Shown here one piece after another: positions 1 through 5,819 of a stretch of 6,171 nt of DNA. Each line of letters begins with the position of its first letter. Position 1 is the first letter of the stretch. The position numbers and the translations under genes were made by a program. Under the pieces are notes generated by a model. It did not search any database and was not told where the DNA came from. It saw only the letters and a list, made by a program, of their open reading frames with translations. Source of the DNA: an uncultured Bacilli bacterium (GTDB lineage: Bacteria > Bacillota_I > Bacilli_A > RF39 > UBA660); the NCBI GenBank assembly GCA_934101445.1, contig CAKORQ010000061.1:1-6171 (forward strand), read 5' to 3'.

Positions 1-594
1 AGATATGGATGGTAAGTTAGTATTTACATATGAAGAGTATGAGACTTTAAAAAGTAAAATGAATGGTTTATCATATTATGGAAATAGGGAATATAGCCTA
101 AGTAATTATAGCGCTTCTTCTTATGTTAATAGATTAAATAATTTAGTAGAAAAAAATAGAGAAGATGTTTAAAAAAAGTCTAATCTTGTTTATCAGACCC
201 TAGCATCTGCTATAAATCAGATTAACTTAGATGGGAAGAATTTAGAAAGCGCTAAGAGTCTTAATACTGAATTAACTAAAGGTAATGTTGAAGTTTTAGA
301 AACCGGTTCATCAACAAGAGGTACCAATGTTCCTTCTGATTATGATTTTGACTATATTTTTAGATTAGATACTGATATTATGCGGGATAGTAATAAGTTA
401 ATAGAATTACTAGATTCTGTAAGGCTTTAGGTATACCCCCCCCAATTACCGGGGATATAAGAGATGTTACCGTAGATATACCCGGTTTAGGAGAAATTAA
501 ACTAGATGTTATTATTATTCAAAAAAATGATAAGTTAGAATATTCTACCGAAATGGCTTTAAATGATTATCTTCAAAATATCTTTAAAACTTAG
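1..594 (+). pseudogene. Decayed nucleotidyltransferase-fold gene, 5' end outside window
   Basis: Reading from base 2, an open frame runs to a TAA at 170-172. The same frame then continues to a TAG at 428-430 with no plausible start codon in its first part, so the TAA looks like a nonsense mutation (TTA to TAA would restore Leu). The second piece carries the motif GSSTRGT (305-325) and the acidic triad DYDFD (338-352), which match the GS-x-x-RGT...DxD active site of the Pol-beta-like nucleotidyltransferase superfamily, including OAS/cGAS-like members. Near 419-422 the coding sense moves to another frame (KALGIPPPITG onwards). Adding one A at the AA of 421-422 would rejoin it. That part supplies a likely third metal-binding Asp in EIKLDV (505-507) and stops at TAG 592-594, soon after the core, so the C-terminal region expected of such enzymes is missing. 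The substrate cannot be inferred. Sequencing error could explain the indel but not easily both lesions. Confidence 0.8.
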
Positions 595-634
595 AACTTT
601 TTCTTTAACCAGATAAGAATTTATGATATAAAAG

Positions 635-643
635 AAAAGGTGA
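635..643 (+). promoter_or_regulatory. Ribosome binding site deciding between two starts
   Basis: The run AAAAGGTGA pairs partly with the 16S anti-Shine-Dalgarno sequence. It abuts an ATG at 644, leaving almost no spacing, whereas a second in-frame ATG at 653 lies 12 bases after the GG. The spacing favours 653. A weak TATGAT -10-like hexamer sits at 622-627 with no good -35, so the promoter of this gene is not clear. Confidence 0.4.
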
Positions 644-652
644 ATGAAAACA

Positions 653-1246
653 ATGAATGAATTTGAATATCTAGAAGAACAAACTAGAAAACAACAAGCC
701 TTTATAGAAGGACTAAAGGCTCAAAAAATAAATCTTTATAGTGATACTTTATTAAAAGAAATGGGTACTTTAGATTACTTAGGAATACCTTTTTTAATAT
801 GCGCTACTAATAGTTTTTTTAAAAATATGTATTATGAGGATATCTTAATGATTACAGCCTCTCTTTTAACTAAATATGGCATAGTGAAAATTTTAAAAGA
901 TAATAAAGATAAGCATTTGATTTTCTTAGAACAAGATAATCATAAATACCTTTTTGATATTAGCGGTGGCTTAGTCTATGCTTATGATACTTATTTAACC
1001 TTGGAAAATACTTTCCTAATAGAAATAATTAATATCTTGGCAATAAAAGACTATATCTTAAAAAGTAATAATATTACGAGAATTTACCACGATGATTCCA
1101 GAAGAATTGTTTTAAATGACCAGGCTATTCATAATTATAAGTTAGGAATAGATAAAATGGATTTTGCTTTTATGACTACGTTAAGCAATTATCTTTTAAA
1201 TACGCCTGATACTATGAAGAGAGTTAAATTTAAATTAGAAAAGTAA
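653..1246 (+). CDS. Uncharacterised protein, paralog of the next gene
   Basis: I do not recognise this 197-residue protein as a named family. It has no signal peptide and no convincing membrane segment, so it is probably cytoplasmic. It aligns along most of its length with the protein at 1306-1905: KINLYSDTLL against KITKYDATLL, DYLGIPFLIC against YDYYNVPMLV, a helix ending TASLL against LASIL, and FDISGGLVY against YDINKGLVY. The order 'helix ending in ASLL, strand with HLIFLE (residues 88-93), strand with D-I-S-x-G-L-V-Y (102-109)' recalls transglutaminase-like cysteine-enzyme folds, but the position where the nucleophilic Cys would sit is Tyr61. If that fold is right, the protein is not a classical enzyme. 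The start at 653 was chosen on ribosome-binding-site spacing; an ATG at 644 would add three residues. The gene lies just after the decayed nucleotidyltransferase gene. Confidence 0.75.
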   Translation: MNEFEYLEEQTRKQQAFIEGLKAQKINLYSDTLLKEMGTLDYLGIPFLICATNSFFKNMYYEDILMITASLLTKYGIVKILKDNKDKHLIFLEQDNHKYLFDISGGLVYAYDTYLTLENTFLIEIINILAIKDYILKSNNITRIYHDDSRRIVLNDQAIHNYKLGIDKMDFAFMTTLSNYLLNTPDTMKRVKFKLEK

Positions 1247-1253
1247 AAAAATA

Positions 1254-1282
1254 TTGCTTAAATAAAAAGAATGTGGTATAAG
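1254..1282 (+). promoter_or_regulatory. Promoter of the second paralog (extended -10)
   Basis: TTGCTT (1254-1259), a 17-base spacer and TATAAG (1277-1282), with the TG of an extended -10 at 1274-1275. Transcription would start near 1289, giving a leader of under 20 bases that contains AAAGGAG (1292-1298), 7 bases before the ATG at 1306. This suggests the second paralog can be expressed independently of the first. Confidence 0.6.
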
Positions 1283-1305
1283 ATTAAATACAAAGGAGCC
1301 ACATT
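1270..1305. repeat. 7-bp inverted repeat flanking -10 and ribosome binding site
   Basis: AATGTGG (1270-1276) and CCACATT (1299-1305) are exact reverse complements separated by 22 bases. The left arm abuts the -10 hexamer and the right arm fills the gap between the ribosome binding site and the ATG. The left arm lies upstream of the expected transcript start, so if functional it would be a DNA operator rather than an RNA hairpin. Chance is possible. Confidence 0.35.
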
Positions 1306-1905
1306 ATGACCAATCAACTAAAAAAATTATGGGAAGATATGAAAACTAATATTAAAATTAGAAAAGGCATTAACGAAGGTAAAATCACAAAATATGATGC
1401 TACTTTATTAGATAAAATAAAACCATATGATTATTATAATGTTCCTATGTTAGTTTATCTTTTAAATCCTTCCTTAGGTAATTATAGTCATGAAATGTCT
1501 TTAGGACTTGCTAGTATCTTAGTTAACGAAAATCCTGTCTTTTTACTTAAATTACCTCATCTAGATTATTATTTAATTGAAGTTACTATTAATAAGAAGA
1601 AATGTATTTATGATATTAATAAAGGTTTAGTTTATGATGAAGAATACTATTTTTCTCTTAATCCTAATTCTGATTATGAAAAAATCATTTTTACTAAAGA
1701 AATTGCGGCTAATATAGTTACTAATGACTTTTTAATGTCTGTAGATACTTCCAGTGATACTAGAAATAACTTAGTTGCTATAATCTTAGATGATTATGCA
1801 AACGGGGTATATAATAGTGTTAAAATGCTTTTGACTTTAAAAAAATATCTCAAAGAAAAAGAAGAACAAATTAAGTTAGAAAGAATTAAAAACTTTAAAT
1901 TTTAA
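1306..1905 (+). CDS. Uncharacterised protein, paralog of the preceding gene
   Basis: A 199-residue protein, unrecognised by name, probably cytoplasmic. The start is well supported: AAAGGAG lies 7 bases upstream and a promoter precedes it. It is a diverged copy of the 653-1246 product with near-identical length and the same block order. Residues 60-72 (YSHEMSLGLASIL), a possible His at 85 in PHLDYYLIEV, and Asp103 in IYDINKGLVYDEEYYFSL resemble the Cys-helix, His-strand and Asp-strand of transglutaminase-like proteins, where a 'CHE...LALASLL' helix would be expected. Here the Cys position is Ser61. The C-terminus (about 175-199) is strongly charged and probably helical. A terminator follows directly, so this gene looks like its own transcription unit or the end of one started at the first paralog. 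The fold is my inference from residue pattern only. Confidence 0.8.
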   Translation: MTNQLKKLWEDMKTNIKIRKGINEGKITKYDATLLDKIKPYDYYNVPMLVYLLNPSLGNYSHEMSLGLASILVNENPVFLLKLPHLDYYLIEVTINKKKCIYDINKGLVYDEEYYFSLNPNSDYEKIIFTKEIAANIVTNDFLMSVDTSSDTRNNLVAIILDDYANGVYNSVKMLLTLKKYLKEKEEQIKLERIKNFKF

Positions 1906-1916
1906 AATAGAAAAAC

Positions 1917-1944
1917 AGTCTTTACAAAAAGGCTTTTTTCTTTT
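1917..1944 (+). terminator. Rho-independent terminator after the paralog pair
   Basis: AGTCTTT (1917-1923) pairs with AAAGGCT (1928-1934), including one G-U pair, around the four-base loop ACAA. It is followed by a T-rich tail (1935-1944, with one C). It lies 11 bases after the stop of the second paralog and separates it from the ABC transporter gene. Confidence 0.75.
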
Positions 1945-1965
1945 AAAAAAGATAATTTTATTATA

Positions 1966-1981
1966 TACTATATTTATAGTA
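1966..1981. promoter_or_regulatory. 16-bp palindrome, possible operator of the ABC transporter
   Basis: TACTATA-TT-TATAGTA is a perfect 7-2-7 palindrome between the terminator and the transporter gene. It overlaps a -10-like TATACT (1964-1969; the -35 region TTTTAA at 1941-1946 is poor) and touches the ribosome binding site AAAGGA (1981-1986). The position suits a repressor site. In such A+T-rich DNA it may also arise by chance. Confidence 0.4.
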
Positions 1982-1992
1982 AAGGATTATAT

Positions 1993-4461
1993 ATGATAGA
2001 ATTAGTAAATGTTAAAAAAACTTATAAAGCTAAAAAGACTAGTGATACTATTGCTTTAGATGGCGTAAATTTTAAAATACCTAGTAAGGGATTATACTTT
2101 ATAACTGGCGAAAGTGGTTCCGGTAAATCAACCCTTCTTAATGTCTTAGGAGGACTGGATAAGATTGATAGTGGTTCCATTAAAATTGGTAATCTTAATT
2201 TAGAAAACTTAAGTAAGAAAGAATTAGTAAAATATCGTAATACTTGTGTTGGTTTTATCTTTCAAGATTATAATTTGTTTTTAGAATATAATGTCTATGA
2301 TAATGTAAAATTAGCCCTAGAACTTAGTAATCAAAATAATAACACGAATATTGATGAAATTTTAAAAAGAGTAGGTTTATATGATTTAAGACTGCGTAAT
2401 ATTAACGAATTATCCGGGGGACAAAGACAAAGAGTAGCCATTGCTAGAGCCTTAGTTAAAAATCCAGAGATAATTTTAGCCGATGAACCAACTGGCAACT
2501 TAGATAGTGTTACATCAAGACAGATAATGACTCTTTTAAAGGAAATAAGTGCGGATAAATGTGTAATCGTAGTAACCCATGATAAAACTTTAGCAAGCGA
2601 ATTTGGTAACGGCTTTATCGCTATGCAAGATGGCAAAGTTATAACCGATACCATTGTTGCTTTAAAAAATGATGAAAAAGATATCGTTTTAAGAACATCT
2701 AACTTTAAAAATCGTTATGCTTTAAAATTTACGCTTCATAATATGAAAATGAAACCAGTTAAGTTTGTCATGACCACCTTACTTACGGCCTTTGCCCTAA
2801 CTTTAGTTTGTTTGATGTTTACCTTTGTTCTTTTTAATAAACAGGAATTTGCTTTAAATACTTTAATGAAAAATAATGTTGATAAAATAGCAATTAGCCC
2901 TGTAACGTGTTTTAAAGATGAGTCTTATTCGAATTATGTTGATTGTAATCCTAAATATTTTAAAGGTGATGATGAGACCTTAAAATTAGGAAGTCCTGCT
3001 TATTATGGTCGGGATAACGAATTTACTCTTAAATTTGGTGAACCTGATAATATTACTGAGGCCATTCCTAGTTATAGAAATATCGTTGAATTAAAAGATG
3101 ATAGTTTAATTACTTTATATTTAGGGCATTTACCATTAAACGATGCCGAAATAGTAATAGATAAAAATATTGCTTACGATATTATAAAATATGGTATTTA
3201 TGATATTAATCAAAACTTAGTTAAACCAACTACCATGGAAGATATCATAAATTTACAAATTAATTTAGGTAAATATCCCGTAACTATCGTAGGTATTAAT
3301 GAATTTAATAGTGATGCCGAGTTTACAGATCTGCGTAGTGATGTTAAAACCAATCTAAAATTACAAGATTACTTTAAAAGTTACACTGAAGATAATAATA
3401 TCTATGTCAAAGGCTTTATTGATAATAAAGAATTAGTTTACAGCAAAGAGGAAATGCTTAGTAAATTTATTATTAGTTTTATAAGCAAATTTAATACTAA
3501 TGTCTATGGTATGTTACATAATCTTAAATACTATGAGACTGGGGAGTATTATGATTTAGATTTTAATTTGACTAATCAGGCACTAAGTAGTAACGAAGTT
3601 ATTGTAAGTGCGAGTGATATTTTAAATTATAATTCACCAACAACTGGTAATATTGGCAAAAAATTTACGGAATTTCAAAAAGAAAATAGTAATTTAAGTT
3701 ATAGTGAGGCCTTACCCGTATTTATTAAGGATATACTTTTTAAATATAAAGATGAATTTAATTTAGTTTCACGCGATATGGTTAAAGTTTATAGAGATAA
3801 TAATTATACTACTACTCTAAAAGTTGCCGGTATTACCTTTGATGATTATAGTTATATTAGTCAAGAAATGTATAATAATGGCGATAAGAGTAAGAAATTT
3901 ATTGAAAAAGTTTATATTGGTTTTAAAACAAAAGAAGAACTTAATAAATTGTTAAATAAATATGATTATATAGGTAATATTCTTAATGATGGAAATTTTC
4001 TAATTATGGATAGTGATTTGGGTTATGATATTAGTATGGTAGATAGTATTTATTATCACTTACATTCTTATCTAGTTATTATTGCTATTATTGTTGCTGT
4101 ATTTGCTTTAATTTTACTCTTTAATTTTATTAATACAACTATTAGTTATGCGAAGAAAAATATTGGAATATTAAAAAGTTTAGGGTCTAAAAACAAAGAT
4201 ATCTATAAAATATTTACTTATGAGGCTTTCATTATTACAGTTATTGCCTTTATTATATCCTTATTTATGTGGATAGGGGCTTGTAATCTTGCTAATAAAA
4301 TGTTCTTTGATAATTATGAGTATATTGGCGGTATCCAGATAAATGCCCTTGCTCCTTTTCTAACTTTAGGTTTTGGTCTAATTTTATCTTGGCTTTTAAG
4401 TTTAGCAAATTGTAGTAGAATAAATAAGATGCAACCCGTAGATGCCATCTTAAATAAATAA
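1993..4461 (+). CDS. ABC transporter, ATPase fused to MacB/FtsX-type permease
   Basis: An 822-residue single-chain ABC protein at the cell membrane. The N-terminal ATPase (about 1-220) is complete: Walker A GESGSGKST (39-47), Q-loop Gln91 in FIFQDYN, signature LSGGQRQR (140-147), Walker B IILADEPTGNLDS (160-172) and switch His196 in VVTHD. This is the MacB/LolD/FtsE clade pattern. A first membrane helix (about 258-281) is followed by a large outside domain of roughly 410 residues, then three helices (about 693-717, 745-765, 784-806) with ILKSLGS between the first two of these, as in FtsX-like permeases. Family members of this type VII design act as mechanotransmitters or extrude or extract lipids, lipoproteins, peptides or antibiotics rather than running a simple channel. 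The substrate here is unknown. The start has AAAGGA 6 bases upstream. No partner subunit or two-component system is visible in the window. Only two Cys (306 and 318) lie in the outside domain. Confidence 0.92.
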   Translation: MIELVNVKKTYKAKKTSDTIALDGVNFKIPSKGLYFITGESGSGKSTLLNVLGGLDKIDSGSIKIGNLNLENLSKKELVKYRNTCVGFIFQDYNLFLEYNVYDNVKLALELSNQNNNTNIDEILKRVGLYDLRLRNINELSGGQRQRVAIARALVKNPEIILADEPTGNLDSVTSRQIMTLLKEISADKCVIVVTHDKTLASEFGNGFIAMQDGKVITDTIVALKNDEKDIVLRTSNFKNRYALKFTLHNMKMKPVKFVMTTLLTAFALTLVCLMFTFVLFNKQEFALNTLMKNNVDKIAISPVTCFKDESYSNYVDCNPKYFKGDDETLKLGSPAYYGRDNEFTLKFGEPDNITEAIPSYRNIVELKDDSLITLYLGHLPLNDAEIVIDKNIAYDIIKYGIYDINQNLVKPTTMEDIINLQINLGKYPVTIVGINEFNSDAEFTDLRSDVKTNLKLQDYFKSYTEDNNIYVKGFIDNKELVYSKEEMLSKFIISFISKFNTNVYGMLHNLKYYETGEYYDLDFNLTNQALSSNEVIVSASDILNYNSPTTGNIGKKFTEFQKENSNLSYSEALPVFIKDILFKYKDEFNLVSRDMVKVYRDNNYTTTLKVAGITFDDYSYISQEMYNNGDKSKKFIEKVYIGFKTKEELNKLLNKYDYIGNILNDGNFLIMDSDLGYDISMVDSIYYHLHSYLVIIAIIVAVFALILLFNFINTTISYAKKNIGILKSLGSKNKDIYKIFTYEAFIITVIAFIISLFMWIGACNLANKMFFDNYEYIGGIQINALAPFLTLGFGLILSWLLSLANCSRINKMQPVDAILNK

Positions 4462-4467
4462 AAATAA

Positions 4468-4494
4468 TTAGCACTCATCTCTTGACAGTGCTAG
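4468..4494. promoter_or_regulatory. CIRCE element, predicted HrcA operator
   Basis: TTAGCACTC (4468-4476), nine bases, then CAGTGCTAG (4486-4494). The left arm is an exact match to the CIRCE consensus TTAGCACTC-N9-GAGTGCTAA, the spacer has the exact length, and the right arm differs only at its first and last base. HrcA binds this site as a dimer and represses heat-shock genes at normal temperature. It overlaps the -35 box of the hsp20 promoter and begins 6 bp after the transporter stop codon. Confidence 0.92.
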
Positions 4495-4510
4495 CAAAAA
4501 GTGGTATAAC
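4482..4510 (+). promoter_or_regulatory. Promoter of the Hsp20 gene
   Basis: TTGACA (4482-4487) with a 17-base spacer and TATAAC (4505-4510), preceded by TGG as in extended -10 promoters. The -35 lies inside the CIRCE element, so bound HrcA would block RNA polymerase. Transcription should start near 4517, leaving an untranslated leader of about 80 bases. Confidence 0.88.
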
Positions 4511-4516
4511 ATAATC

Positions 4517-4537
4517 GTAAGTAAGAAAGATACTTAC
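4517..4537 (+). other. Stem-loop at the start of the hsp20 leader
   Basis: GTAAGTA (4517-4523) and TACTTAC (4531-4537) form a perfect 7-bp stem with a purine loop AGAAAGA. It begins at the predicted first transcribed base, a place where hairpins often protect mRNA from 5'-end decay. It does not pair with the ribosome binding site. Confidence 0.55.
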
Positions 4538-4561
4538 AGGTATTAAAATTGTATTGTTGAG

Positions 4562-4579
4562 TACCCTATAAAAGGGGTA
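4562..4579 (+). other. Small hairpin upstream of the hsp20 ribosome binding site
   Basis: TACCC (4562-4566) pairs with GGGTA (4575-4579) around an eight-base loop, five bases before the AAAGGA at 4585-4590. The hairpin does not itself cover the ribosome binding site. It is too short to call an RNA thermometer. Confidence 0.35.
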
Positions 4580-4600
4580 TATTGAAAGGAAATGATTTAT

Positions 4601-5017
4601 ATGATGTTAGTACCAAACAGAGATTTTGACTTATTTGATGATATTTTTGGAGATCCATTCTTTAGAAAAAGCGAAAGCAAAATGATGAAGACGGATATTC
4701 GTGAAGATAAAGATAACTATGTAATTGATATTGATTTACCAGGTTTTGATAAGAAGGATATTAAAATTGATGTAACTGATGGTTACTTAACTATTAATGC
4801 CAAAGCAAATAATGAAAATAACGAGAAAAAGAGTGGTAAATATATTAGAAAAGAAAGATATTATGGCGAATGTTCTCGTAGTTTCTATGTTGGTGATGAT
4901 GTAAAACCTGAAAATATTAATGCTAACTTTAAAAATGGTATTTTAACTTTAGAAGTGCCTAAAGTAGAAAATAAAGGTAAATTACCAGAAAAGAAATATA
5001 TTGAAATTAAAGACTAA
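4601..5017 (+). CDS. hsp20: Hsp20 / alpha-crystallin small heat-shock protein
   Basis: A 138-residue ATP-independent holdase chaperone that binds unfolding proteins in the cytoplasm as large oligomers until Hsp70 or other machines refold them. Family marks: an N-terminal arm rich in Asp and Phe (FDLFDDIFGDPFF, 9-21), then the alpha-crystallin domain (about 29-121) with YVIDIDLPGFDKKDI (40-54), a strand with RKERYYGECSRSF (83-95), the closing motif NGILTLEVPK (112-121), and a C-terminal I-x-I oligomer anchor, IEI (134-136). The length is normal for a bacterial class A type protein. The start at 4601 has AAAGGA 10 bases upstream. The in-frame ATG at 4592 touches the ribosome binding site and is unlikely, while one at 4604 is possible. 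The CIRCE-controlled promoter predicts repression by HrcA and induction by heat. It is a single-gene transcript closed by a terminator. Confidence 0.96.
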   Translation: MMLVPNRDFDLFDDIFGDPFFRKSESKMMKTDIREDKDNYVIDIDLPGFDKKDIKIDVTDGYLTINAKANNENNEKKSGKYIRKERYYGECSRSFYVGDDVKPENINANFKNGILTLEVPKVENKGKLPEKKYIEIKD

Positions 5018-5035
5018 TATATAAACTTTTAAATT

Positions 5036-5066
5036 AACATGCAAAAAAACTGCATGTTTTTTATTT
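5036..5066 (+). terminator. Rho-independent terminator of hsp20
   Basis: AACATGCA (5036-5043) and TGCATGTT (5051-5058) form a perfect 8-bp stem with a seven-base A-rich loop. The 3' arm runs into a T tract (5057-5062), with ATTT after it. It lies 18 bases after the hsp20 stop and would end that transcript before the next promoter. Confidence 0.88.
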
Positions 5067-5089
5067 GCAAACTTATTTGAAAAATTCTA

Positions 5090-5118
5090 TTGACATTATT
5101 AGGCTAAAATGTTATTAT
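5090..5118 (+). promoter_or_regulatory. Strong sigma-A-type promoter for the J-like gene pair
   Basis: A consensus TTGACA (5090-5095), exactly 17 bases, then TATTAT (5113-5118). Transcription should start near 5125, followed by GAGGGGGGT (5130-5138), an unusually G-rich Shine-Dalgarno sequence, 7 bases before the ATG at 5145. No CIRCE repeat is seen here. The -10 box lies downstream of an in-frame ATG at 5109, which rules that ATG out as a start for this transcript. Confidence 0.85.
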
Positions 5119-5144
5119 ACAAGGCAACTGAGGGGGGTAAATTT

Positions 5145-5792
5145 ATGGAAAGTAATATAGTTGGTGAACAACAAAAAGGATTAGAAGAAGAGAAAAAAGA
5201 TAAAATCGATGGTAGTATTAATCATTTTGATAGGTTAAACTTACTTCCATCAACTAATTTAATGTATGTGAAATATGCTTTTTTAAACAAATTGTCGATG
5301 GAAGCCAATGAAAAATTAACCATGTTTTCTATTGAAGATATGGATGTTACTATTAAAGGTTATTTAGCGTTAAGCAATAAGGAAAAGGCTGAAAAATATA
5401 TTAAAAATTTAGAAGCATATAATCAAAAAAAAATAGATGACGCAAAAATCATGTATGCCCAAAAACTGGCTGCTAAAAAACATTCTGCTCAATATCATTA
5501 TTATGTAACAAAAAGTCAGATTGAGTGGCTAATAGAGGTTGGAAAGACCAAATATAGTATTAACTATGAAGTAGATTTTTCGAATGTTGACAACGAAGCT
5601 TTTCTCCAATTATTAAGAAATATATATGATTCCTTATCCCGCAAAAAGCAAGATTATTTGATTAATGGTAATTCTGATGAAAAATTTGTAAGTTCATTAA
5701 AAGAAGTAATCGATAACTTAAAAGATATTATTGATACTTGTAAGGTCGATAATTTTAAGAAAGAAACCTCGCTAATTAAAAAGATTTATTAA
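5145..5792 (+). CDS. Uncharacterised protein with a possible degenerate J-like domain
   Basis: A 215-residue, charged, mostly helical protein with no signal peptide or membrane segment. The start at 5145 is fixed by the ribosome binding site and promoter. I do not recognise it as a named family. Residues 26-86 follow the J-domain pattern: HFDRLNLLPST (27-37) resembles the opening 'YYEVLGLSP', VKYAFLNKLSMEA (42-54) resembles helix II, and IKGYLALSNKEKAEKY (70-85) resembles 'INEAYEVLSDPEKRAKY' of helix III. The HPD tripeptide between helices II and III, needed to stimulate Hsp70 ATPase, is absent (EAN at 53-55 or nearby). The rest (86-215) contains long helices, including KKIDDAKIMYAQKLAAKK, with no known motif. 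It has its own strong promoter directly after hsp20 and is followed 27 bp later by a second J-like gene, probably in the same transcript. The domain call is inference from pattern. Confidence 0.8.
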   Translation: MESNIVGEQQKGLEEEKKDKIDGSINHFDRLNLLPSTNLMYVKYAFLNKLSMEANEKLTMFSIEDMDVTIKGYLALSNKEKAEKYIKNLEAYNQKKIDDAKIMYAQKLAAKKHSAQYHYYVTKSQIEWLIEVGKTKYSINYEVDFSNVDNEAFLQLLRNIYDSLSRKKQDYLINGNSDEKFVSSLKEVIDNLKDIIDTCKVDNFKKETSLIKKIY

Positions 5793-5819
5793 AAATAAGA
5801 AAAGAAAGAAGATAATAAT

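Noticed and set aside
436..443. Run of eight C in A+T-rich DNA inside the broken nucleotidyltransferase, as a phase-variation switch
   Set aside because: The TAG at 428-430 in the upstream frame comes before the C run, so gain or loss of C could not rejoin the frames. The shift lies upstream, near 419-422.
2331..2654. Open frame of 107 codons on the minus strand
   Set aside because: It lies wholly inside the ATPase domain of the ABC transporter, whose motifs are complete on the + strand, and it matches no family. It is a shadow frame.
4292..4474. Open frame of 60 codons on the minus strand
   Set aside because: It overlaps the last membrane helices of the transporter and the CIRCE element, with no ribosome binding site or recognisable product. 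It is a shadow frame.
4562..4590. RNA thermometer hiding the hsp20 ribosome binding site
   Set aside because: No segment of the leader pairs well with AAAGGA, and the nearby hairpin ends five bases before it. The leader is kept only as a structured region.
4592..4600. Earlier ATG for Hsp20
   Set aside because: It is one base after AAAGGA, too close for initiation. 4601 has workable spacing and fits the usual N-terminus of the family.
5109..5144. Upstream ATG start for the first J-like gene
   Set aside because: The ATG at 5109 lies upstream of the -10 box (5113-5118) and has no ribosome binding site, whereas 5145 has a strong one at the right distance.
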